From NCBI RefSeq assembly GCF_016862175.1, contig NZ_BOML01000070.1, forward strand, positions 1 through 64,000: a stretch of DNA of 64,000 nucleotides, in the 5' to 3' direction. This DNA comes from Paractinoplanes durhamensis (GTDB lineage Bacteria > Actinomycetota > Actinomycetes > Mycobacteriales > Micromonosporaceae). Made by a program: the position numbers and the translations under genes. Below the pieces are notes generated by a model. That model ran no database searches, was not told the origin of the DNA, and saw only the letters and a program-made list of their open reading frames with translations. Positions 24,773 to 33,317 of this stretch are shown here, piece by piece. Every line of letters starts with the position of its first letter. Positions within the stretch are counted from its first letter, which is position 1.

Positions 24773-24819
24773 AACCTGTTGCGGCGACGCCTGTTCTCCG
24801 CAAACTGAAACATGTTCTA
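24773..24819. promoter_or_regulatory. KstR box TGAAACATGTTCTA plus half-match
   Basis: TGAAACATGTTCTA (24806-24819) fits TnnAACnnGTTnnA and ends eight bases before the fadE28 ATG. A bare AACCTGTT core lies at 24773-24780, nearer kstR. The pair probably serves the divergent kstR and side-chain operon promoters. Confidence 0.75.
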
Positions 24820-24827
24820 ATGGCGGC

Positions 24828-25802
24828 ATGGGTCCGGATTTCGATCTCGACGACACCCAGGAGGCGATCGTCCGCCTCGCCGGCGAGGTGCTGGCCGGCC
24901 ACGACGGCACCCCCGACCGGCTGTGGAAGTCGCTCGGCCAGGCCGGGCTGCTCGGCCTCGCGGTGCCGGCCGAGCTGGGCGGCGCCGGGCTGGGCGCGAC
25001 CGAGACCGGCCTGCTGCTCACCGAGATCGGCCGGCACGCCGCCCTGGTGCCGGCCTGGTCCACCCTGGCGCTCGGGGTCCTCCCGGTGGCGCGCTGGGGC
25101 AGCCCCGCCCAGCAGCGCGACCTGCTCCCGCCGGTCCTCGAGGGGCGAATACTGACCGCCGCCCTGAGCGCGCAGGTCCGGGCCGCGCCGGACGGCCGGC
25201 TCACCGGCACGTGCCGAGCGGTCCCGGCCGCCGACCGGGCCTACCGCGTGCTGATCCCGGTTGGCACCCCGGGCGTCGCCCTCGTCGATCCGGCCGCGCC
25301 CGGCGTGACCCTGACCCGGATCCCGACCTCGTCGGGGGCGGACGAGTTCGCGCTGCGGCTCGACGACGTCCCGGCCGAGCCGCTGGCCGACCCCGAGGCC
25401 GACCTTTTCCGGTACGCCGTGGCCGGCGCCTGCGCCCTCGGCGACGGTGCGCTGGCCGGTGCGCTGCGGATGACCGCCGACCACGTGCGCGACCGGCACC
25501 AGTTCGGCCGGCCGCTCGCCACCTTCCAGGCGGTCGCCCAGGAGATCGCCGACGTCTACGTCGCCTCCCGCACGATGCACCTGGCCGCCCTCGCCGCCAG
25601 TTGGGGCGTGGACCGGGGGCGCGACGACGACCTGGGGGTCGCCGCGTACTGGCTCGGCCGCGAGGCCCTGCCGGCCCTGCGGGTCTGCCACCACCTGCAC
25701 GGCGGGCTCGGCCTGGCCGCCGACTACCCGCTGCACCGGCACACCGCCCTGGTCCGCGACCTGGTCCGCCACCTCGGGAGCGCATGGTGTTCATCGACCT
25801 GA
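24828..25802 (+). CDS. fadE28: Acyl-CoA dehydrogenase subunit, FadE28 (ChsE1)-like
   Basis: This 324-residue acyl-CoA dehydrogenase-fold protein is shorter than a full ACAD (about 380). It has the N-terminal helical domain, a reduced middle domain and the C-terminal motif RDRHQFGRPLATFQAVAQEIADVY. In M. tuberculosis FadE28 and FadE29 form an alpha2beta2 dehydrogenase acting on the three-carbon cholesterol side-chain CoA ester. Position, length and the fadE29, chsH and ltp2 order all fit FadE28. The ATG at 24828 directly follows a KstR box. It overlaps fadE29 by 19 bases. Confidence 0.85.
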   Translation: MGPDFDLDDTQEAIVRLAGEVLAGHDGTPDRLWKSLGQAGLLGLAVPAELGGAGLGATETGLLLTEIGRHAALVPAWSTLALGVLPVARWGSPAQQRDLLPPVLEGRILTAALSAQVRAAPDGRLTGTCRAVPAADRAYRVLIPVGTPGVALVDPAAPGVTLTRIPTSSGADEFALRLDDVPAEPLADPEADLFRYAVAGACALGDGALAGALRMTADHVRDRHQFGRPLATFQAVAQEIADVYVASRTMHLAALAASWGVDRGRDDDLGVAAYWLGREALPALRVCHHLHGGLGLAADYPLHRHTALVRDLVRHLGSAWCSST

Positions 25803-26920
25803 CCGACGAGCAGCATGCGCTTCGGGCGCGGCTCAGGACGTACCTCCAAGGAATTTTGTCCCTCGAAGAGCGGGCCGTGCTCCTGCGGGAGCGGCACGGG
25901 ACGGTTTATCGCGACCTCGTGCGGCGGCTCGGGCGGGACGGGTGGCTCGGCCTCGGTTTTCCGAAGCGGTTCGGGGGCGGCGGGCTCGGCCCGGTCGAGC
26001 AGCAGATCTTCGTGAACGAGGCGGCCCGCGCCGACGTCCCGCTGCCCGCCGTCACGCTGCAGACGGTGGCGCCGACGCTGCTCGCGCACGGCTCGCCCGA
26101 GCAGCAGGAGTTCTTCCTGCCGCCGATCCTGGCCGGCGAGCTGCACTTCGCGATCGGCTACACCGAGCCGGAGGCCGGGACCGATCTCGCGGCGCTGCGC
26201 ACCCGCGCGGTCCGCGACGGCGACGAGTACGTGGTGAACGGGCAGAAGACCTTCACCACCGGCGCGCACGACGCCGACTACCTGTGGCTGGCCTGCCGCA
26301 CCGACCCGGACGCGCCCCGGCACCGCGGCCTCAGCGTCCTCATCGTCGACACCACCGACCCCGGCTACTCGTGGACGCCGATCATCACCTGCGACGGCGC
26401 GCACCACGTCAACTCGGTCTACCTCAGCGACGTGCGGGTGCCGGTGTCCCGCCGGGTCGGCGCCGAGAACGCCGGCTGGCGGCTGCTGACCACCCAGCTC
26501 AACCACGAGCGGGTGATGCTCGGTCCGGCCGGGCGGTTCGGCGCCTTCATCGATCGGGTACGCGCGTGGGCGGTCACCCACGACACGCCCGACGTGCGCC
26601 GCGCCCTCGACCACGCCACCATCGCGATGCGGGTGAACGAGCTGCTCAACTGGCAGGTGACCGGGGCCGAGCCGAGCCCCGCCGACGCCTCCGCCACCAA
26701 GGTCTTCTCCTCCGAGCGGCTGCTGCGGATCGGCCAGGAGCTCGAGGAGGTGGTCTGGCGGCACGGCGACCCGGCCGACCCGGCCACCGCCGACCTGCTC
26801 ACCTGGCTGGACGTGCAGGCCAAACGCAACCTGGTGCTGACCTTCGGCGGCGGGGTGAACGAGATCCAGCGGGAGATCATCGCGTCCGCCGGGCTCGGCC
26901 TGCCGCGGGTGCCGCGATGA
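25784..26920 (+). CDS. fadE29: Acyl-CoA dehydrogenase subunit, FadE29 (ChsE2)-like
   Basis: This 378-residue acyl-CoA dehydrogenase has the flavin-contact segment FAIGYTEPEAGTDLAALRTRA, then VNGQKTFTTGAHDADYLWLACRT, and C-terminal GGGVNEIQREIIASAGLGLPRVPR. It is the expected partner of FadE28; in mycobacteria FAD and active-site residues are split between the two subunits. Together they desaturate 3-oxo-pregnene-carboxyl-CoA. An ATG at 25784 lies inside fadE28, and the stop overlaps the chsH gene start (ATGA), so the operon is translationally coupled. Confidence 0.88.
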   Translation: MVFIDLTDEQHALRARLRTYLQGILSLEERAVLLRERHGTVYRDLVRRLGRDGWLGLGFPKRFGGGGLGPVEQQIFVNEAARADVPLPAVTLQTVAPTLLAHGSPEQQEFFLPPILAGELHFAIGYTEPEAGTDLAALRTRAVRDGDEYVVNGQKTFTTGAHDADYLWLACRTDPDAPRHRGLSVLIVDTTDPGYSWTPIITCDGAHHVNSVYLSDVRVPVSRRVGAENAGWRLLTTQLNHERVMLGPAGRFGAFIDRVRAWAVTHDTPDVRRALDHATIAMRVNELLNWQVTGAEPSPADASATKVFSSERLLRIGQELEEVVWRHGDPADPATADLLTWLDVQAKRNLVLTFGGGVNEIQREIIASAGLGLPRVPR

Positions 26921-28131
26921 TCGCCGAGGCCGCGGAGCGGATCGCCGCGCTCGGGCTGTCGCCGGCCCGGCTCGCCCGCGACCCGGTCAACCTCCCGGCG
27001 ATCCGCGACTGGCTGGCCGCGATCGGCGACGACAACCCGGTCTACGAGCGGGACGGCCTGGCCCCGCCCGCGATGGCGCAGGTGTGGACCATGCGCGGGC
27101 TGAGGGCCCGGCCCGATGCCGATCCGCTGCACGAGATGTCGGCGGTGCTCGACGCGGCCGGCTACACGTCGGTGGTGGCCACCGACTGTGCCCAGACCTA
27201 CCACCGCTACCTGCGGGTGGGGGAGGTGGTGGCGGTGCGCGGCCGGCTCCTCGACGTGGCCGGGCCGAAGCGCACCGCGCTCGGCGAGGGCTGGTTCGTC
27301 AACACTGAGAGCATCTGGGAGGTGGCCGGTGAGCCGGTCGCCGAGATGCGGTTCCGGATCCTCAAGTTCCGGCCCGGCGCCACGCCGCCCGCGTCCCCGG
27401 CCGAGCCGATCCGGCCGGTCGTCGGCCTCGACACCGCCTTCTTCTGGGCCGGCCTCGAAGCCGGGGAGCTGCGCATCCAGAGCTGCGGCGACTGCGGGGC
27501 GCTGCGCCACCCGCCCGGGCCGGCCTGCCCGCGGTGCGGCGCGCTCAAGCCGTCGTACGTGGTGGCGGCCGGCACCGGGCGCATCCACAGCTATGTGGTG
27601 CACCGCCATCCGCCGCTGCCGGGCCGCCGGTCGCCGGTCGTGGTCGCCCTGGTCGACCTGGACGAAGGGGTGCGGATGGTGGGGGAGCTGCGCGGTGTGC
27701 GGCCGGACGAGGTGCGGATCGGGGGCGAGGTGCGGGCCTGCATCGTGGACGGCCTGCCCGCCTGGACGCCGGCCGGGCTGGCCGACCTGCCGCCGTGGGA
27801 GCTCGCCGTCACCCCGACCGTCATCGTCAGCACCGCCCTGGCCACCCGGGACTTCCAGGACGTGCACCACGACCGGGACGCGGCCGTGCGCCGCGGCAGC
27901 CGGGACATCTTCCTCAACATCCTCACCACCACCGGGCTGGTGCAGCGCTACGTCACCGACTGGGCCGGGCCGGCCGCGGTGCTGCGCGGCATCGAGATCC
28001 GGCTCGGCGCGCCCTGCTATCCGTACGACACGCTCACCTTCACCGGGCAGGCCCGCGGCCGCGACGTCGCGGTCACCGGGCGGACCGGGACCGGCGAGCA
28101 CGTGGCCGGCACCGTCCGGATGGCGTCATGA
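26917..28131 (+). CDS. chsH2: ChsH2-ChsH1 fused enoyl-CoA hydratase with DUF35 domain
   Basis: This 404-residue protein holds three parts that are two genes in M. tuberculosis. Residues 1-170 are a MaoC-like half hotdog of ChsH2 type. Residues about 175-285 are a DUF35 domain with zinc-ribbon cysteines (Cys190, Cys193 and a later CPRC) plus an OB fold. Residues about 297-404 are a ChsH1-like hotdog with TRDFQDVHHDRDAAVRRGSRD, the hydratase active-site segment. ChsH1-ChsH2 hydrates the unsaturated three-carbon side-chain CoA, and DUF35 docks the aldolase Ltp2. The frame is continuous, so this is a real fusion. It overlaps ltp2 by ATGA. Confidence 0.87.
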   Translation: MIAEAAERIAALGLSPARLARDPVNLPAIRDWLAAIGDDNPVYERDGLAPPAMAQVWTMRGLRARPDADPLHEMSAVLDAAGYTSVVATDCAQTYHRYLRVGEVVAVRGRLLDVAGPKRTALGEGWFVNTESIWEVAGEPVAEMRFRILKFRPGATPPASPAEPIRPVVGLDTAFFWAGLEAGELRIQSCGDCGALRHPPGPACPRCGALKPSYVVAAGTGRIHSYVVHRHPPLPGRRSPVVVALVDLDEGVRMVGELRGVRPDEVRIGGEVRACIVDGLPAWTPAGLADLPPWELAVTPTVIVSTALATRDFQDVHHDRDAAVRRGSRDIFLNILTTTGLVQRYVTDWAGPAAVLRGIEIRLGAPCYPYDTLTFTGQARGRDVAVTGRTGTGEHVAGTVRMAS

Positions 28132-29255
28132 TCGCCCGGGCGACGGCGATCGCCGGGATCGGCGCCACCGAATTCGCCAAGGACTCCGGGCGCAGCGAAC
28201 TCCGCCTCGCCGTCGAAGCCGTCCGGGCCGCCCTCGACGACGCCGGGCTGCAACCGTCCGACGTCGACGGGCTGACCACCTTCACCATGGACGACAACGC
28301 CGAGATCGCGGTGGCCCGGGAGATCGGCGCCGGCGAGCTGACCTTTCTCAGCCGGATCGGGTACGGCGGGGGCGCCGCCTGCGCGGTCGTGCAGCAGGCC
28401 GTGCTCGCCGTCGCGACCGGGATCGCTTCGACGGTGGTCTGCTACCGCGCACTCAACGAGCGGTCGGGCCGCCGGTTCGGGCAGGCCACCACGCCGCCCG
28501 GGCTCGACGCGAGCTGGCACTACCCGATGGGGCTGGCCACCCCGGCCGCGATGGTGGCGATGGTGGCGCGGCGTTATATGCATGATTACGGCGCCACCAC
28601 CGACGACCTCGGCCGGGTCTCGGTGGCGGCCCGGCGGTATGCGGCCACCAATCCGGCCGCCTGGTTCTACCGGCGGCCGATCACCCTCGACGACCATCGG
28701 GCCTCGCGCTGGATCGCCGAACCGTTGCGGCTGCTCGACTGCTGCCAGGAGAGCGACGGCGCGGTCGCGCTCGTGATCACGTCCGCCGAGCGGGCCCGCG
28801 ATCTGCGCCGGCCGCCCGCGGTGATCTGCGCGGCCGCCCAGGGCAGCGGGACCGACCAGTTCGTGATGACCAGCTACTACCGCGACGACGTGGCCGCGCT
28901 GCCGGAGATGGGGGTGGTGGCCCGCCAGCTGTGGGGGCAGTCCGGATTCACGCCCGGCGACGTACGCACCGCCGTGCTCTATGACCACTTCACCCCGTAC
29001 GTGCTGATGCAGTTGGAGGAACTGGGGTTTTGCGGTCGTGGCGAAGCCCGGCATCTCATCGCCGACGATCGGCTGCCGATCAACCCGAACGGCGGGCAGC
29101 TGGGGGAGGCGTACATCCATGGCATGAACGGCATCGCCGAGGCCGTGCGGCAGGTCCGCGGCACCGCGGTGAACCAGATCCCCGGCGACGGTCCGGTGCT
29201 GGTCACGGCGGGCACCGGGGTGCCGACCAGCGGGTTGATCCTCAGCGGAGCGTGA
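28128..29255 (+). CDS. ltp2: Steroid side-chain retroaldolase Ltp2
   Basis: This 375-residue thiolase-fold protein resembles sterol carrier protein X-type thiolases but lacks their full cysteine chemistry. The start AIAGIGATEFAKDSGRSELRLAVEAV, a GYGGGAACAVVQQAVLAV segment and INPNGGQLGEAYIHGMNGI are typical. Ltp2 splits 17-hydroxy-3-oxo-pregnene-carboxyl-CoA into androstenedione and propionyl-CoA, working with the DUF35 domain of ChsH2, here provided by the fused protein just upstream. It is the last gene of the side-chain operon and overlaps the convergent MaoC gene by 14 bases. Confidence 0.88.
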   Translation: MIARATAIAGIGATEFAKDSGRSELRLAVEAVRAALDDAGLQPSDVDGLTTFTMDDNAEIAVAREIGAGELTFLSRIGYGGGAACAVVQQAVLAVATGIASTVVCYRALNERSGRRFGQATTPPGLDASWHYPMGLATPAAMVAMVARRYMHDYGATTDDLGRVSVAARRYAATNPAAWFYRRPITLDDHRASRWIAEPLRLLDCCQESDGAVALVITSAERARDLRRPPAVICAAAQGSGTDQFVMTSYYRDDVAALPEMGVVARQLWGQSGFTPGDVRTAVLYDHFTPYVLMQLEELGFCGRGEARHLIADDRLPINPNGGQLGEAYIHGMNGIAEAVRQVRGTAVNQIPGDGPVLVTAGTGVPTSGLILSGA

Positions 29256-30045
29256 CCACCGCGTCGGAGAGGACCGGGCGGTCGCCGACGCTCGCCTGCA
29301 GGACCAGCCGGCCGTCCTCGCGCCAGACCCGGGTGTGCAGGGTGTCGCCCGGGAAGACCACCCCGGCGAAGCGGGCCCGATAGCTCGCCACCCGGTCCGG
29401 TTCGGTGCCGATCGCCGCCTTCAGCACCATGGCGTACGTGCAGAGGCCGTGCAGGATCGGGCGGGGGAACCCGGCCCGGGCCGCGAACGCCGGATCGACG
29501 TGCAGCGGGTTGCGGTCGCCCAGAAGCCGGTACCAGAGCGCCTGCCGCGGGTCGGTCGGCGTGCGCACCTCGGCGTCCGGCTCCCGGTCGGGCAGCGGCA
29601 CCCGGGTGTCCGGGCCGCGGTCGCCGCCGAACCCGCCCTCGCCCTTGACGAAGATGCTGATCCGGCTGGTGAACAGGTCGGTGGTGGTCTCGGTGACGAC
29701 GATCGCGGCGGTGCCCTTGTCGTAGACGGCGGCGATCCGCGAGCGGGCCCGGCACCGGCCCTTCACCGGGATCGGCTGGTGCAGCTCGATCTCCTGGCGG
29801 CCGTGCACGACCCGGGCCAGGTCGACGTCGACGCCGGGCATCCGGACCGTCGGCGGTTCGGTGTCGCCCAGCGTGGTGGCGACCGTGGCGAAGCTGGGGA
29901 GCACGCCGCAGAGGGCGTCCTCGTACACGTAGGGAAGCTCGCCGGCGCCGACGGCCAGGTGGTAGAGCAGCACGTCGGTGCTGTCCCAGCTGAGGTCGCG
30001 GCTCGGCAGCTCGGCGCCGACGGCGCGGGCGGGGTCGATCGGCAT
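29242..30045 (-). CDS. MaoC-family 2-enoyl-CoA hydratase, Rv3538-like
   Basis: This 267-residue double-hotdog hydratase ends in a typical MaoC half: LLGDRNPLHVDPAFAARAGFPRPILHGLCTYAM, with the Asp/His hydratase motif near residue 175. The N-terminal half is a degenerate hotdog (MPIDPARAVGAELPSRDLSW onwards), as in type 2 (R)-specific enoyl-CoA hydratases. In M. tuberculosis the matching gene Rv3538 also stands beside kstD. It probably hydrates an enoyl-CoA formed in cholesterol side-chain beta-oxidation. Its ATG overlaps the kstD stop (TGATG), so the two are cotranscribed. Confidence 0.85.
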   Translation of the reverse strand: MPIDPARAVGAELPSRDLSWDSTDVLLYHLAVGAGELPYVYEDALCGVLPSFATVATTLGDTEPPTVRMPGVDVDLARVVHGRQEIELHQPIPVKGRCRARSRIAAVYDKGTAAIVVTETTTDLFTSRISIFVKGEGGFGGDRGPDTRVPLPDREPDAEVRTPTDPRQALWYRLLGDRNPLHVDPAFAARAGFPRPILHGLCTYAMVLKAAIGTEPDRVASYRARFAGVVFPGDTLHTRVWREDGRLVLQASVGDRPVLSDAVVTLR

Positions 30046-31688
30046 CAGCTCTCCATGTCTCGCGCGGCCAGATATCCGAAAGTGAGCGCCGGGCCCAGGG
30101 TCGCGCCCGCGCCCGCGTAGCTGCGGCCCATCACCGCGGCGGTCGCGTTGCCCGCCGCGTACAGGCCGGGGATCGCCGTGCCGTCCGGGCGCAGCACCCG
30201 GGCCCGCTCGTCGGTGCGCAGGCCGCCCTTGGTGCCGAGGTCGCCGGGCACCATCCGGAACGCGTAGAACGGCGGCCTCACCAGCGCGCCCAAGCAGGGG
30301 TTGGGTCGCTGCCGTGGGTCGCCGTAGTAGCGGTCGTAGGCCGAGTCGCCACGGTGGAAGTCGTCGTCCCGGCCGCTCGCCGCGAACCCGTTGAACCGCC
30401 GCACGGTGTCGCCCAGCGCCTGCGCCGGGACGCCGATCCGGTCGGCCAGTGCGTCCAGCGAATCGGCCCGGTGTGCGACGCCCGCGTCGAACCAGCGGCG
30501 CGGCAGCCGGGCCCGCGGGCCGCGGCCGGCGAACAGGTAGCGGTCCCGGTAGGTCTGGTCGGCCACCAGCCAGGCGGGTAGCTGCGCTTCGAACATCGCG
30601 TGCACCGCGTCCGCGTAGGGCGCCGCCTCGTTGACGAACCTCCGCCCGGTCGCGTCGACCAGCAGGCAGCCGGGTTGGTTGCGCTCGGCGAGGCAGAAGT
30701 ACGGTCCACCGGTGAGCGGGATCGACGGCCCCCACCACGCCTCGTCCATCAGGTCGAGCGCGGCGCCGAGCCGCTCACCCGCCTCGATGCCGTCCCCGGT
30801 GTTACCGGCCGCCCCGACGGTCCACTCGACCCCGATGTCCTGATATTTCCGGCGCATCGCTTCGTTCTGCTCGAAGCCGCCGCTGGCCAGCAGCACGCCC
30901 TTCCTGGCGCTTACCGTGGTGTCGCCCACCCGGACCCCGGTCACCTGGCTTTCCTCGGCCACCCGGACGCCGGCCACCCGGCCGTTCTCGACCACCAGGT
31001 CGGTCATCGGCGTGCCGAGCCGCACCGGAACGTCGGCGGCGCGCAGTCCGGCTCGGAGGCCGGCGGCCAGTGCCTGGCCCATGGTGAGCTTTCGGCGGCC
31101 GCTCAGCCTTGCGATCAGGCCGCGGGCAGCCAGCCGCGCCCCGGTGCTGACCGACCGCGGATGCCGCAGGCCCAGCGACAGCCATCGGTAGTCGACCTGG
31201 GTGACCGCGACCCCGTCCGGCGCGGCCCGGTAGGGCGTGGCCAGGGCCGCCAGGTCGGGCCCGATCAGGCGGGCGTCCAGCGGTTTCGGCTCGATGCTGC
31301 GGCCTTCGGGGCGGCCGCCCGGCGCTTCCGGGTAGTAGTCGGGATAGCCCGGCACCCAGGCGAAGTCGAGCGGGGTGTGCGCCCGGATGAAGGCCAGCAC
31401 CTCGGGTGCGGCCGACAGGAACGCGTTCTGCCGCTCGGGCGTGGCGTCGGCGCCGGCGACGTGCGCCAGGTAGGTGCGCGCGTCACCGCCGATGCCGGCC
31501 CGGGTCAGCACGTCATTGCCCGGCATCCACAGACCGCCGCCCGACCTCGCGGTGGATCCGCCGTAGCTGTCAGCCTTTTCCAGCACGACCGCCGTCAACC
31601 CGTGGTGCGCCGCGGCGAGCGCCGCGACCATGCCCGCGCCACCGCTGCCGACCACGACAACGTCGAACTCGTCCTCGGTCATCGTCAC
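30045..31688 (-). CDS. kstD: 3-ketosteroid delta1-dehydrogenase KstD
   Basis: This 547-residue flavoprotein has the FAD Rossmann motif FDVVVVGSGGAGMVAALAAA at residue 8 and the KstD segments GGSTARSGGGLWMP and GGLRTDERARVLRPDG. The C-terminal GLYAAGNATAAVMGRSYAGAGATLGPALTFG carries the conserved Tyr-Gly catalytic region. The enzyme introduces the 1(2) double bond into the A ring of 3-ketosteroids such as androstenedione, which with KshAB leads to B-ring opening. The GTG at 31688 directly abuts a KstR box whose TATAAC would be a -10 element, so a leaderless start is likely; an ATG lies six bases on. Confidence 0.92.
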   Translation of the reverse strand: MTMTEDEFDVVVVGSGGAGMVAALAAAHHGLTAVVLEKADSYGGSTARSGGGLWMPGNDVLTRAGIGGDARTYLAHVAGADATPERQNAFLSAAPEVLAFIRAHTPLDFAWVPGYPDYYPEAPGGRPEGRSIEPKPLDARLIGPDLAALATPYRAAPDGVAVTQVDYRWLSLGLRHPRSVSTGARLAARGLIARLSGRRKLTMGQALAAGLRAGLRAADVPVRLGTPMTDLVVENGRVAGVRVAEESQVTGVRVGDTTVSARKGVLLASGGFEQNEAMRRKYQDIGVEWTVGAAGNTGDGIEAGERLGAALDLMDEAWWGPSIPLTGGPYFCLAERNQPGCLLVDATGRRFVNEAAPYADAVHAMFEAQLPAWLVADQTYRDRYLFAGRGPRARLPRRWFDAGVAHRADSLDALADRIGVPAQALGDTVRRFNGFAASGRDDDFHRGDSAYDRYYGDPRQRPNPCLGALVRPPFYAFRMVPGDLGTKGGLRTDERARVLRPDGTAIPGLYAAGNATAAVMGRSYAGAGATLGPALTFGYLAARDMES

Positions 31689-31702
31689 TAGAACAGGTTA
31701 TA
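31689..31702. promoter_or_regulatory. KstR box TAGAACAGGTTATA
   Basis: It fits TnnAACnnGTTnnA and is shared by the divergent kstD and KstD-like/hsaEGF units. Read on the minus strand, TATAAC within it could serve as the kstD -10 element. Confidence 0.85.
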
Positions 31703-31736
31703 GTTCTTGCCTGTCCGCCACCACTACGGAGGTCCG

Positions 31737-33317
31737 GTGAACGATTCCTGGGACGAGTCGGCCGACGTCGTGGTGGTCGGCTTCGGCGCTGCGGGTGCCT
31801 GCGCCGCCATCGAGGCCGCCGACGCGGGCGCCCGGGTGATCGTGCTCGACCGGTTCACCGGCGGCGGCGCCACCGCGATCTCCGGCGGGATCGTCTACGC
31901 AGGTGGCGGCACTCAGCAGCAGCGCGAGGCCGGGGTCACCGACACCCCGGCGGCGATGGCCGGCTATCTGCGCGAGGAGGTCGGCGACGTGGTCGCGGCC
32001 GGCACCCTGCGCCGGTTCTGCGAGCAGAGCGCCGGGATGATCGAGTGGCTGTCCGGCCTGGGCGTGCCGTTCGACGCGCGCCGGTGCCCCTACAAGACGT
32101 CCTATCCCACCAACCGCCACTACCTGTACGTCTCCGACAGTGAGGGATCGACGCCGCGCGGGCACCGGGTTCTCGCCCGCGGCACCTCCGGGCGGGTGCT
32201 GGCCGCCCGGCTGACCGCCGCCGCCCGCGCCCGCGGCGTCGCGGTGCACACCCAGACCCGCGTCGAGCACCTGGTCACCGACTCCGGCGGCCGGGTGACC
32301 GGCGTCGAGTGCCGCACGCTGCGTGGTTTCCCGGCCCTGGCGCACCGCGTGCTGCACCGCTGGTCGGTGAAGCCGGCCCTGTACCTGCCGCCGGTGGGCC
32401 GCGCGCTGCACCGCCCGGTCACCTGGCTGGAGCGGCGCTACGGCCGCCCGCTGCGGATCGCCGCGCGCGGCGGGGTGGTGCTCTGCGCGGGCGGTTTCGT
32501 CTTCAACCGCACGATGATGCGCGAACACGCCCCGGACTACCGAGGCGGCCTGCGACTGGGCACGCCGGGCGACGACGGCTCGGGCATCCGCCTCGGCGTC
32601 GAGGCCGGCGCGTCCACCGCCCACCTCGACCGGGTCACGATCTGGCGCTTCCTGTCGCCGCCGTCAGCGATGCTCGGCGGCCTGCTGGTCGACCGAAACG
32701 GCCACCGGGTCTGCGACGAGTCCCGCTACGGCGCGGCGATCGGCGAGGCGATCCTGCGCTCGCCGGACGCGAAGGCCTGGCTCCTGCTCGACGCCGCGGT
32801 CCTGGCCGAATGCCGCCGCCAGGTGTGGTCGCAAACCCTGTGGTTCCAGCGCTGGCAGGCTATATGGCTGCTGACCGCCGGCCGCACCACCGGCCGAACC
32901 CCGGAGGCCGCCGCCCGCCGAGCCGGCATCGACCCCACCGGCCTGGCCACCACCCTCGCGGCGTATCAGCCGGCCGCGCCGGTGGGCGTGGCGGCGACCC
33001 CGGACCCCGCCGGAAAGCCCGCCGGCCTGGTGCGTCCGCTCGCTACCCCGCCGTACTCCCTGATTGATGTCTCCGTGCGGAACCGGACCGCTGTGCCGGC
33101 GCCGATGCTCACGCTCGGTGGTCTGCGGGTCGATGAGGACACCGGGCAGGTGCTCGGGGTGGCCGGGCTCTATGCCGCCGGGCGGACCGCGGTCGGGATC
33201 TGCTCCCGCAGCTATGTCAGTGGGCTCTCGCTGGCCGACTGCGTCTTCTCCGGGCGCCGGGCCGGACGCAGCGCCGCCATTTCGGACCGGGGAGGTCTGC
33301 ATGCTCACCGAGGCTGA
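31737..33317 (+). CDS. KstD-like FAD-dependent ketosteroid dehydrogenase
   Basis: This 526-residue flavoprotein is of the same family as KstD, with VVVVGFGAAGACAAIEAADAG at the N terminus, GGGATAISGGIVYAGGGT, and a C-terminal LYAAGRTAVGICSRSYVSGLSLADCVFSGRRAG. It differs enough from kstD opposite it that another reaction is likely. One option is delta4(5-alpha) dehydrogenation of 3-ketosteroids, as known for related enzymes; another is a KstD isozyme of different substrate range. The GTG has GGAGG five bases upstream. It leads the hsaE-hsaG-hsaF operon and overlaps hsaE by 17 bases. Confidence 0.78.
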   Translation: MNDSWDESADVVVVGFGAAGACAAIEAADAGARVIVLDRFTGGGATAISGGIVYAGGGTQQQREAGVTDTPAAMAGYLREEVGDVVAAGTLRRFCEQSAGMIEWLSGLGVPFDARRCPYKTSYPTNRHYLYVSDSEGSTPRGHRVLARGTSGRVLAARLTAAARARGVAVHTQTRVEHLVTDSGGRVTGVECRTLRGFPALAHRVLHRWSVKPALYLPPVGRALHRPVTWLERRYGRPLRIAARGGVVLCAGGFVFNRTMMREHAPDYRGGLRLGTPGDDGSGIRLGVEAGASTAHLDRVTIWRFLSPPSAMLGGLLVDRNGHRVCDESRYGAAIGEAILRSPDAKAWLLLDAAVLAECRRQVWSQTLWFQRWQAIWLLTAGRTTGRTPEAAARRAGIDPTGLATTLAAYQPAAPVGVAATPDPAGKPAGLVRPLATPPYSLIDVSVRNRTAVPAPMLTLGGLRVDEDTGQVLGVAGLYAAGRTAVGICSRSYVSGLSLADCVFSGRRAGRSAAISDRGGLHAHRG

